Shown here: positions 51,896 to 62,400 of the stretch, one piece after another
How positions within the stretch are numbered: the first letter of the stretch is position 1
Layout of the letters: each line of letters begins with the position of its first letter
Assembly: GCF_047496725.1 (NCBI RefSeq)
Contig: NC_132971.1
Location: 6,622,501 to 6,686,500 of the forward strand
Reading direction: 5' to 3'
DNA: 64,000 bases
Origin: Anoplolepis gracilipes
Lineage: Eukaryota > Arthropoda > Insecta > Hymenoptera > Formicidae
Made by a program: the position numbers and the translations under genes
The notes under the pieces: model-generated
Told to the model about the DNA's origin: nothing
Database searches by the model: none
The model's input: only the letters and a program-made list of their open reading frames with translations

Positions 51896-53179
51896 GACAA
51901 CATTGTAATCAAGTTATTTGATATTTATCAAATAAATTAAAGCAGTGTCGAGAATTCTAATAGCACGACACGGAAAAGATTGTTTAACGCGCAATGTTTA
52001 ATACGACAGATGATAGTTAATGCAAGGGTTTACAAATACGAACGGATTGTTAGTCGACGAGCTTAATGCGACGTGCGAAGCCGTCACGAAAGTCGCAAGC
52101 ATTACACGGGAGCGGACGGCGACAGTTCCACGTTAATTACGTCCGTCTGAGAGACGCGACAGACACAACGCGGGAGGAGAGTTCCGCGAGCGCGGCTTTA
52201 AAAACGTCACCGCGCACGCGTGTCGGAGGGCAATGAGATCTATTTGAAGCGTTAAAGACTGCTGTTAAAGTGGCGGTAACTCGACGTTAAGAAGGCGCGA
52301 ACGTCGCGAGTATCGCGACGGGATATTTTTACGCGGCTCGTTGAAGCCTTTATCGACGTCGAGGGAAATTCTTACGAGCATCCGTTCTGGTCCGCCGGAA
52401 TTAAATCTTCCGAGGAAAAGGACCGTCCTCTCTCTCTCTCTCGCTCTCATGAATTACGACGAATCAGATTTTCCTTCTATCTCTCTCCCTTTCTCTTTTT
52501 TCTTTTACAGTTACTTTTTTTAAGTTCGATATTCAATTTGATATATTATATAACATACAGCTTAAGAGTGTTCTTATATTTTTTAGTTGACTAAAATGTA
52601 TTTATAGTTATATTATTTACGCCTGTATATGCTGTGATGTATTCTGAAACTCTTTTTACTTTTTTTTTTTTTTTACTTAGCATTTCGTATATTTTATTTT
52701 TGATTTTTCTCTTTTTTCTTTTTTAATTTCAATAGGAGAGAAAAATTATAATAATAAATAAATTTATAAATTTTTTTTAAATTTATGTTTTAAAATTATT
52801 TTTCTACATATTTATTTTACACAATTGTTTATTCTTTATATTTCAAGGGATTTAGTCCAAAACTAAATAAATCATCAACCTGTCTTTCTATCTATTATAT
52901 CTTTCAAAGTGGGACTATAAAAGATAAAATAATTTAATATTATGAAACTTCTTTCTAAAGTATTACACGTTTCTCGATCGAATTGATTCGATTTCCACGC
53001 GTCTTTCATCAATCCTTTTAAAATTCGCGAAAAAAGCGATAAATTCGCGCGCGCGCGCGCGCTCGCACGCGAAACGAGGCCGTTTCTATGCGAACGATGA
53101 GACACATGCACTTTTAAAACCGGCAACCGGTTTTCGCGCGACGTGCGTGTAAAAGCGAGACACACAGAATCCCGAGACC

Positions 53180-53560
53180 GTTCGGCAAGTACGTGCGAGA
53201 ATTCGTGGCGTAATTGCCGATTCCGTCAATCATCGGGCGACGGTGTTTTCATGCCGCTGCCAAATCCCGCGTGATACGAGATAAACAGCGCGTAATAACA
53301 AAGTATAACCGGATAACGACGGCATAATAATGCGAGTTAACGAAGTGAGCGGGGCCACGAAATTCTCTTTTCAGACATGCGATCGTGAGAAGAGCATAAA
53401 ATGAAAGGCTAATATCTCGTCGGGCATTATTGTAAACCGATGCGGGGAGCCGGCCACAACAAAGTTGTAGTTTTACTCTGTAATTACACGGGCGCGGCAA
53501 TTTGTATATCATTAAAGTTATACTACGCTATTGGGAATAAAAGTTCCGCACGAATCTCGA
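53180..53560. promoter_or_regulatory. Balanced-composition block in intron 1, candidate cis-regulatory element
   Basis: Unique sequence includes the palindromic homeodomain site GTAATTAC (53480-53487), TCAATCATC (near 53227) and ATCATTAAAG (near 53509). It has no repeat content. Enhancer function is only inferred. Confidence 0.2.
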
Positions 53561-53675
53561 CCGGATATATCCTTAATAAATTCTAATTAACCGACGCGAG
53601 TAATGATCGAGAGAAAAATATCAAAGGGAAGGATGTTAGTTTTTTTTTATATAGCCTTTTCCTTATTTGATTTTT

Positions 53676-53712
<37 letters not shown>

Positions 53713-54346
53713 GATATCGTCTAATTACTGATTCATGAAAGCAAGAGGAGTGGCGAGAATTAGCGAGAAGCGCTCACATTCGCAATTGAGCCAGCTCGTC
53801 GATCTCTCGCGTCACTCCTCTGCCAAGGGTTCGCGTCGATTCCCTCGCGATAACAATGGCCGCGAACAGCGCAAAAAGAGGGCGGCGTGAATGAAAGCAA
53901 GAGAAAGATAGATAAAGAGAGAAAGAGAGAGAGAGAGAGTAAGAGACAGAGAACCGACAAAGCACGATCCTGAAAATCGATATCGCGGATGCCGAGGCAC
54001 TTCCGTGTCGACGGTCGTAATTATATGCCGCGGTGCACGATATACCGCGTTGCACGATTCCCATTATTGCCATCACGGTAGTGTAACTTATTGTTAGCGA
54101 ACAGAACACACGATGCTCGAGCATAGATAGAGCGACGCCGCTGAATGACGGAACGATCGCGACCAGTTTAACCATTTTAGTATGCGCGTGAGATCACAAA
54201 CGTACGAGAGATATATACATATGTATGCGTACTTTAAAATGCACATTAAGAAGCGTGGTTCTATAATAATTTTATTGGTTTCTATAATAATCCTCAGTTC
54301 TATAATAATCCAACGAAAAAACGATTTGAAAAAAACCTCTGTGATC

Positions 54347-54351
<5 letters not shown>

Positions 54352-54408
<57 letters not shown>
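54352..54408. repeat. (AT)n microsatellite
   Basis: About 57 bp of uninterrupted AT repeat. Confidence 0.97.
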
Positions 54409-54410
<2 letters not shown>

Positions 54411-55357
54411 CTTGATTATCATAATGTCTTCTAACAGTTTAAACACGTTCTTGAAGGATGTTGTAATATATATCCTTTACGACTTATTCTGTACAGTGTA
54501 TATCTTATTACTGTTTCTTATCTACAACAATCTTACGATAATTTCAAGGAGACAAGAGATATCACTAGCAAATGTTTAATATGTAATAAAGCAATCAAAA
54601 CTACCGGAATACAATTAATGCGTAATTAAAATTGTAGATTTTACGACTCGTGCTGTTCCATCTACGAAGAGTCGCGTTATAAGTAGAGTATAAACATCAA
54701 TTATCGCATATGCTTAGAAATCATCGGTACAAGGTAGTTATTATCTTACAGCATGGACGTGTAACGCGCACTTGTTCGTAAACCATGACAAATTTCGTAA
54801 CGCCATTTAGATAATTATACATAATTACTACGCTTATGTACATGTTAATCATTCGTTTCCAACAGTACAACCGGATCTCTTACTCCATTTGCGCGATATA
54901 TGTAGATTATGAATAAATGAACAGCTCATCGTCAACGTGACATGTAACCTACATTTAATCTATATTGAATGTGAGGGAAGACATTTTTTTCTTCCGTGTG
55001 ATAAGCATACCAATGAAGTAAGTATCAGAGAATACTTTACTGCAAAAATATATATTAACTATTAACGAATCAAATATCAAAGTATTTTGAGTAATCGTTA
55101 GACACGTTGCTTAAGTTTACACGCTCAATACTCGTATATTCTAACGAATTCATAAAACTTGGATAATCTTATGGACCTCGAGAGATGTGTTGCAACGAGA
55201 GGTACGGATTACATCGAAATAGCACGATGCGAAGTTTCTCCTCAAATTACTTTATGTCCCAATGAATCAATCAAGAATATAACGCGGTATTTATAAAGTG
55301 AAGGTACCGTGTTGTTCATCAGCACGATTATGCAGATTCTTGACTCGTTAGGGAGAA

Positions 55358-55365
<8 letters not shown>

Positions 55366-55418
<53 letters not shown>

Positions 55419-55425
55419 AGAGAGA
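55366..55425. repeat. (GA)n microsatellite
   Basis: About 60 bp of GA repeat with one AGAAGAG interruption. Confidence 0.95.
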
Positions 55426-56867
55426 GGGGTCTCAGACAATATTTTAATTTTAAAAATTTTTTTCCGCTGGAATTGGCAAAGCTGCCGGGATACATGGCTT
55501 CGACTTTGACGTTGCGGCAAATAATAATGCAATTTACAGCACTCACTCGCTTACAACGGATTCTTCGCGGCTGTGGCGGTCGATGCGGGCAGACCTACCC
55601 GTATTATTGCTGCACCTGCGCGACCCTCGGTGCACTTTACGTGCGCGCCGCTTTTATCCAACATTATTTATTTTCATCTTCCTTTTTTTGAAGAACACAC
55701 GATGCGCGGCGCCGTCGCACGTGTATCATCCCGCGTTAAAATTTCACTGTCATTTTAATGTTAATTTTTGCACCTTTATGGATTCTCGAGGATTTCATAG
55801 TTTAATTTCATTTAATTCCTTACTTTATATACTTTGAATTGTCCGTAATCACACACAGTTTCTCACTTGGAGCTTTCGACAAAACTATAAATTAAATAGT
55901 TTTAAAAGAGAGTGATCTGACTGTTTAAAGTACCAAAGTAAATCTTAGATTGAGAGTTGAGATCGAAAACAGGAGAAGAGAATTTCGACTTGGGATCCCA
56001 TCTATGAAGAACAAAATTGTAATATCTGTATCGGATGTTTGAGAAATGTCATATACTTCCAGCCGAGTATCACGACAAGTTTTACAGAATTTATCTTTTT
56101 GAAGAAAGATAATTTTTGAATTCTTAACATCAGAAAAAATAAACAAAACTATCTCGAGTGCGATTTTTTTTATTTAACATGTCAATTCATTAAACGTAAC
56201 ATTATTACAATCTACTTGATACATGTGGTGTGGTACATTCCATGATTTGAACTGCAACTGGAATTTTTCTTTCATATTTTTAATTCTAATATAAATTAAA
56301 CGGCATTTAATAGAATCTCTTTCTTATTCAAACGATTTCCGATAAATTCACCAGCGAAATTCCGACGTACAGGATCAAGCGGAGGAAAAACTCAAACGAA
56401 ACGCGTGGCTGAATATTCATCGTCGACGAACTAGAATCTTAATTACCGCCTATCTAATTTAACTCGACAACCGACACATAATATATCTTTATAATGCCGT
56501 ATCATCCAACGTTTTGTTAACATTAATGTTATCCCGCATATTCAACAGCGTATTTTAATATTGTGTTCACCAAACGATTGTTACAAATGGATTTATGCGC
56601 TAAGATACCGTAGTATCATCATTTTTCGTGTAAACTTTGTAAACATTTGCAACGTTTTTCTTGATGTATTTTTAGACGATATCCATACAAAACTTGATTT
56701 CCTTTCAATCTTTTTATATATAACATCAACAACGCGCGAATATCACATAACGAATATATAAAAAGACTATAAATATTGAAAATTTTTTAAACTAATATTA
56801 TATAAAAAAATGATTAATATTATATTTTATTTTATATATCGCTATTTTTATGGATTTTATATAGTTT

Positions 56868-56884
56868 ATAGTCTCAGAGACTAT
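56868..56884. repeat. 17-nt palindrome
   Basis: ATAGTCTCAGAGACTAT has perfect dyad symmetry around its central A. A partial repeat, ATAGTCTATAATCTCAG, follows 4 nt later. Confidence 0.8.
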
Positions 56885-58786
56885 GGGATAGTCTATAATC
56901 TCAGGTGCAACTGAAATGTTAATTTGATTTGATTTAGTTTTAATTTTAATTTTAATTTTGATTTAATTTAATATGATTTAATTTGATTTGATGTAATTTA
57001 ACTGATTTGATTTAATTTTGAATTCTCTCTCTAATCTTAATTTCGAAATGTTTTGTATAAAAATCAATATGTATGAACAGACTGGAAGTCATTCTAAGCC
57101 GAAAGGCGAGGATTATGTGCAATAAATAATATAAAAAATTATTAAAAATAAGATGATAGTAAAAGACATTTACAGTTCCAACGGTACAATTTCTCAGATA
57201 CAGTACGTGTATTAAAATTATATTGATTATATTGATTATACGTTATTATAATATATATATAGAGTGGAATAAATTCGAATAACGAGATAACGTTGACATA
57301 GTTAAAGTTATTGAAGCTGAAAACCGGGCGAAAACTCGTTTTCCGTCAGCGTTCGAGCAAACAAGTATTTACACTTCTATTTGAAAATATCTTTTTATTA
57401 TTAATTAGCCAACACTTTTTTGTTATTCTAGTTATTCACAACCGAGGAATTGCGTGTAATCCAGCGGAAACGTAAATAGTTGGAGAACATTTATCCGATA
57501 TATATTTGTATATCGATTTATATATATCAATCGATCTGAAATATCTGACTTTAGAGACGCAGAAGTTTCTACTTCTGTACTTGTTTACTTGATCCTAATA
57601 ACATCCTATGCGTAAAATTGCACCGCGAAAATTTTTAATTACTATTAAATTCGCGGAAAATTCGCGAACGCGCGTATATCGATCATCGTGGTAAAAAGAA
57701 CTCAGGTGCCATAATTTTATTAAGTAAAAAATATCTTTATTGATGAGAAAGAGACCTGTTCTTCATAAATGATCGATTACAAAAGCCTCGTTTTTGACAT
57801 AAAACTTTCGATATCAGAGATAATTACCTGCAAGTAATTAATTAATCTCCTATTTTCTTTCAAAAAGAATGCAGTAAAATAATGGGGGGAAGGGCTGATT
57901 AATTCGCATTTAAAATTCTTTCCATTTGCCGCATCGATTAATCGTATCCTTCTACGCGCAGATTCGCTGCAGAGAGCCAATAAATTAAAGCGCGCTATGT
58001 ACACGAGAGGGAGGGAGGACAAGGGGATTTTGGTCTGCATTTTGATACATAAAACTTGCTTTGATAAAACAACGTTTAACGTTAAATGCGTTAACTCCTG
58101 GGCATCGTTTCCAAATATAACTGTTTAACTAGTTTTTGTATCGACATTGATTCTCGTATGAGAGAACTCGGAAGTCCATTAGAGATCAGAATTCGACGAT
58201 CGCGTTTAGCGCCAAGTGACGGCATTAGAATGCAGCAGGACCCTTTTCCACGGTCGCGTCACGCGCTCGAGCGACGGCCGTCGCTGAGTTTCCGCGTCTC
58301 GTTCTGTGCAGCTTCTAGTCTGCCTACGAGGAAGACAGGTGCGCCTGTCGTCTCTCTAAGGCGATCTCTCGCTTTCTTCGGGCGAACTCGCGCGAATGTT
58401 AATTGTGCGCTATTATTGGCAACGACCGGTCGCGTGGAATTCCGCTTGTTCGAAGAACCGGGGATCGGTGTCTCGTTCTGAGAGAAATAGATCTCGTCTC
58501 TCCTCGCGAAACAAGTTACTTACGTAAATGCACGCGATTATACGCGCAAATAAATGAATGAGAAATACACAAACACGAACATCGAACCCCGCCCCCCATC
58601 TAATAAGTTTATAAAACATATCCGGGTATGATTATAAATCTATACTTTAAGTAGATACAAACATCTCTACGTCTGCGGCTACGTCTCTTTTCGTTCATTA
58701 AATTATTCGATGTTATATTGGAAAAACGACGAGTTTCAGCATTGATTGCATCGACGCGATTTGTAACGATTGCTCAAGTGACTTAC

Positions 58787-58834
58787 CTGAGATGCCGACG
58801 GATACGAGTATCCGAATTGCGCGTACGCTGACAT
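58787..58834 (-). CDS. ara: Iroquois homeobox protein, coding exon 1 (residues 1-16)
   Basis: This short first coding exon encodes MSAYAQFGYSYPSASQ, the typical Ara/Caup N-terminus (family knowledge). The start is well fixed: an in-frame TAG lies at 58844-58846, only four codons upstream, and the ATG sits in a good insect context (CCAAAC before ATG, with A at -3). The exon ends in CAG followed by a GTAAGT donor (58786-58781), phase 0. It was not visible as a long ORF because it is only 16 codons. It joins in frame to the exon at 46867 after an intron of about 11.9 kb. Confidence 0.9.
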
Positions 58835-58945
58835 GTTTGGAGACTATGCGCGTCGACGTACAGCTCTCTCCTTTTTTCTCTCCCCGAATATATGCGACAC
58901 AATCTCGCACCTGCACGCACTGCACTCTCTTTCTCTTTCTCGCGG

Positions 58946-59003
<58 letters not shown>

Positions 59004-59440
59004 TTCTTCACTGTGTCTATACGTCGCGCGACAACGTCATTAAACGGAAAAACGAGACGGAGCGCGACGACATCAAAGATCTGACATCAGGCTGCGCCCA
59101 AGTCCTGGTCGGCCGTGACCGACCTCATGACGCACGTTTTTCTGCAGCAATCACACGATTCATCAATGAGACGTCATCGCGCACTTTAACGTTAAGGTCC
59201 TGTTTGACGTTTGCGAAACGTGGCGTGAGATCAGCGGCGACGCGTGACAGTGCTTCCTCTCGTCGCGACGACACGGAGCGGCTCCTCGAGGTTTTTAACG
59301 CGGCGCGTCATGAAAACAGCTGGCACGTAACGCAACTCCGAGACACGATATCGGAACGACGACACTGGGAGAGAAGCGGGACGGACATTCGGATAGACGG
59401 ACATTCGTTTCGCGCGAGCGAAGCGTTCGCGAGCGCGCTT
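58835..59440 (-). other. Probable 5' UTR of the Iroquois gene
   Basis: This CpG-rich stretch lies directly upstream of the start codon and below a TATA-like motif at 59445-59450. On the minus strand it contains a (GA)n tract (58948-58998) and a GGTCGG/CCGACC inverted repeat (59107-59124). No splice acceptor has to be assumed between the TATA motif and the ATG, but an upstream non-coding exon cannot be excluded. The long open frame on the opposite strand here starts inside the CT repeat and looks like a composition artefact. Confidence 0.4.
58948..58998. repeat. (CT)n microsatellite in the probable 5' UTR
   Basis: About 50 bp of CT on the plus strand, that is (GA)n in the transcribed strand, about 115 bp upstream of the start codon. 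Confidence 0.95.
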
Positions 59441-59442
59441 AG

Positions 59443-59452
59443 GATATATAGA
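59443..59452 (-). promoter_or_regulatory. Candidate TATA box of the Iroquois gene
   Basis: The minus strand reads CTTCTATATATCC inside otherwise CpG-rich sequence, about 610 bp upstream of the start codon. TATATA is self-complementary, so it could serve either strand (the plus strand reads TATATAGAAG). No clear initiator was pinned down, so this is only a position-based guess. Confidence 0.25.
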
Positions 59453-62400
59453 AGAGTACAAGTTCTCGTTCGTTCGTTCGGTCCGTCCCCTGCTCTCACA
59501 GGGCACTCCAGTCTGCGACTGACTCGGCAACACTCACACCACTTCAGCGAGCTCCTCCGGCTCCGCGCTCTCTCTGTCGCGGCTCCCCCTCTGGCGAGGA
59601 AAACCGAAAGCAGCGGATATCCCCACCAAGAATCATGGGTGGCGACTGGAATGGAACGGAGCAATCGTGGGATCGTTCGTTGCTCCAAGGGCGGGATCTA
59701 TGGGCCGCCCGGCTGTCCACGATTGGATGCGAAAGTTATTTTTTGAACGTATCCATCGACGTCGCGACGCCTTTCATCCCCTCCTGTCCCACCATTCACC
59801 CCGAGAGGAAGTATCGTCGAACGATCGGCGTCGCGACGCCCTGCCTCGTCGTGGAATGCTGCACGATCGCGGCTGAACAAGGAGAAACGAGTGTGTTTAC
59901 GCGGCTCTACTCTTGTCAACTCGACGGCGAGAGACTTGAATAAATCCGCGTTTCTCTATCTCTCTCCCTTCTTCTTGGCTCCGTTCGCGCGCGCGAGGAG
60001 CCGGATTTCTTCCAACCGATATATCGCGTCCAGGCCCGCGAGATCGTAAAATATAGCCCTATTGTCAAATGTCAACGTCTTCAACAAAGACAAAGTCTTC
60101 TTTTAAGCGCAGCGAATTTGTATCTTAAGAAAAACCAGTTTTCGAATGTCAGTTTGCATTTGAAAAAATATTAATAAATATATTAATTTTACTCATCATG
60201 TTGAATATATTTTCCAAAATTTTTCTGAAAAGAATTCTATATTTATTATAAATAATATATCTCGATATTATATATTATAGTAGAAAATTTATAAATTAAA
60301 ATTTTCATCATATACCGCGCCCTTCAGAAAGAGTTTGCCATAGAGAAAATATCAATAGACAAAGCGCGGTCACCCTGTATACTGTATACTGTACAGTATC
60401 GTACATTTCTGGCGCCAGTGTATAAGCCAAACATTTGTTCTGGCCTATTGTTCTCCCATTGAAAATTTCACGAGCGATGGACGCCGAGAAGATTAGCTCA
60501 TGGGATTTACCCCGTACCGCGCAACTTGAATAATTTCACGGGTTATTAGGTCCTACCAATGGACCGAAACCATTAAACGCGCATGGAATACTTATCCGCT
60601 AAATTAGCGTAAGAGATTGCTGTGTTCGTTCGTATGCAAGAATTTTCATCGTCCAGGAACACGATTCGATAAGCGGTTATGTTTCATTCTACAAGAACCG
60701 AATATAATTTATCGAATCATTAAATTTTACACACATTCAGTATTATTATTATTATTATTATTCAGTAACATTATTGATCAGAAAGAAATATCTAATCGAT
60801 GATATACTGACAAGTTTCAAACATGCTCGTTTATAACAAAGGAAACGTATCTGAGGTCCGCTTCCTTGACGATAAGGATTTGGTAAACAAGGATAAAAAC
60901 GGATAAAAATGGTTAGCCGATTGTCAGGAGACAACGAAAAGATGCTAGTTGCAACGCAATAAGATCAGCCGCTGCTAATAGGATTAACGGACAGGTTGAC
61001 GAGGTACTCAAGACGAGATAAACATCCCTTCGAGGATCTTATACCTGCTGGGTATCTTGAAAAAGTGAGTCCCATTTGATGATTTATGGTTTTGCGTAAA
61101 TCTGTCGATTATGGCCGTGAACGAGCATAATCGGAACCATAATACATATAACATTTTTTTTTTTTTAGAAAATTTGTTCTAAAACCACAGATTTTGTTAG
61201 GTATTAGATTCAACTCCTGCCACGACTCTTTTTAAAAAGTCACGTGCAACGTCTATAGAAAGATATATAAACTGTTCTTAATCCTACGTTTCTCTTTGAA
61301 AAATCACTTTTGTGTGGAAACTCACACAAAACATTATATTATCACCGCATGTACAAAATTCAAGGTTTTCAGACTTTATAAATGTGTGCCTTTTTTTAAA
61401 AATAGATTATTTATACTATACTTATTGTTAAATTTTTTGGAATTTTAAGCACTATTATTAGGATATTTTGCTTAACAGCATGATCTTTAAACTTTATACA
61501 TATCTCGAATCGAAATTTTTCTCTTATTTTTCATCTCAATTTTCAATCTAACATTTTTGATCAGTCAAATGATATTATTTTAAAACTATTTAATATATAG
61601 TTATATATGGAAAGCTTCTTTTTTAAATCTTTAAGTAGGAAATTGTTTGTTTACTGCCTGCTTGTAAGTAAAAGTAGATCAATTTCTATATAAATTAAAA
61701 TCTATATAAATTAAATCTACCGAAATCTTCTAGAATTTATAAACTTGAAAAAAATTTAGATTAAAAATAAGAACAAAATTTTGATGTTTGTTGACTTCTC
61801 GAAATATTACATCATTTTTTTTTTTGTACAAAAATATTAGAATTTTTTAAAACAGAAGATAGCACATACAAGAAAAAAAATCTAAAAGAAATTTTCTTCA
61901 TAGTTCACATAATAAAAGTTTTGTTCAAAATTTTCAATATTATGCGTTCGAAACAACAGTCAAATTTTTAATATATAACTATTGCCTAAATTATAACAAA
62001 GCTGTTGCATGGAAACAGAATGTGATAATACTTTAAAGAATTAATTTTTTATATTTTTATATTGGTCATATTTTTCAAAACTAAAAATGAATTTTTATAA
62101 ATCTCTTGTTTGTCAACAATAACGTGAAAGAATGCATTATGTAAAATTTCAGCCTAGTTGATTTATTTTTGAGAAGATTTATGTATAGAAAAGAGAAGGT
62201 TGTAAATTTTGTGGGGTTCATTTTCAAAAATTTTAGGAACCCCTTTTCAAAACTTTTTTAAATGTGATAAATAAAAAAAATTGATTTCTTTTTTTCCTTA
62301 AAGAATCACAAATTTCTCTTTATGAAAATAGCTTTACATGCAAAGATCAAGTCTGTATTTCTGTATATCCTGTACATCGATGAACATCCTGCCCCAGCAA

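Larger units (their letters stand above)
46868..58786 (-). other. Intron 1 of the Iroquois gene
   Basis: The largest intron, 11.9 kb, has a GTAAGT donor at 58786-58781 and a TTTCAG acceptor. It contains GA at 47984-48026, CT at 49670-49711, a dispersed repeat copy at 50241-50760, CT at 51824-51893, CG at 53046-53061, CT at 53679-53708, AT at 54352-54408, GA at 55366-55425, a 17-nt palindrome at 56868-56884 and a degenerate (TTTGATTTAA)-like stretch at 56932-57020. CpG-rich unique blocks occur at about 47780-47940, 48560-49290, 52060-52440, 53020-53560 and 58150-58480. Large first introns of developmental genes often carry enhancers, but none is demonstrated here. Confidence 0.8.
25908..58834 (-). 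other. ara: Iroquois-class TALE homeobox gene (araucan/caupolican-like), whole coding span
   Basis: This is the gene model joining five minus-strand coding exons over about 33 kb. Exon lengths are 48, 399, 134, 359 and 1019 bp, total 1959 bp, giving 652 residues and a TGA stop. Every inner border reads as a donor (GTAAGT in all four) and an AG acceptor, and the phases fit (0, 0, 2, 1). Known from the family: Iroquois proteins are nuclear DNA-binding factors that pattern the dorsal head, eye, thorax and sensory bristles and regulate proneural genes. The N-terminus, the Cys-rich block in exon 2 and the KIWSLADT block in exon 5 resemble Drosophila Araucan/Caupolican more than Mirror; this is from memory, not an alignment, so the paralogue call is less certain than the family call. 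A second Iroquois gene would be expected nearby but is not in this window. Confidence 0.93.

Noticed and set aside
58892..59746. 284-codon plus-strand open frame opposite the Iroquois 5' region
   Set aside because: It starts inside the CT repeat and continues through CpG-rich DNA where stop codons are rare. There is no recognised domain, and several overlapping frames are open on both strands. It lies antisense to the probable 5' UTR.
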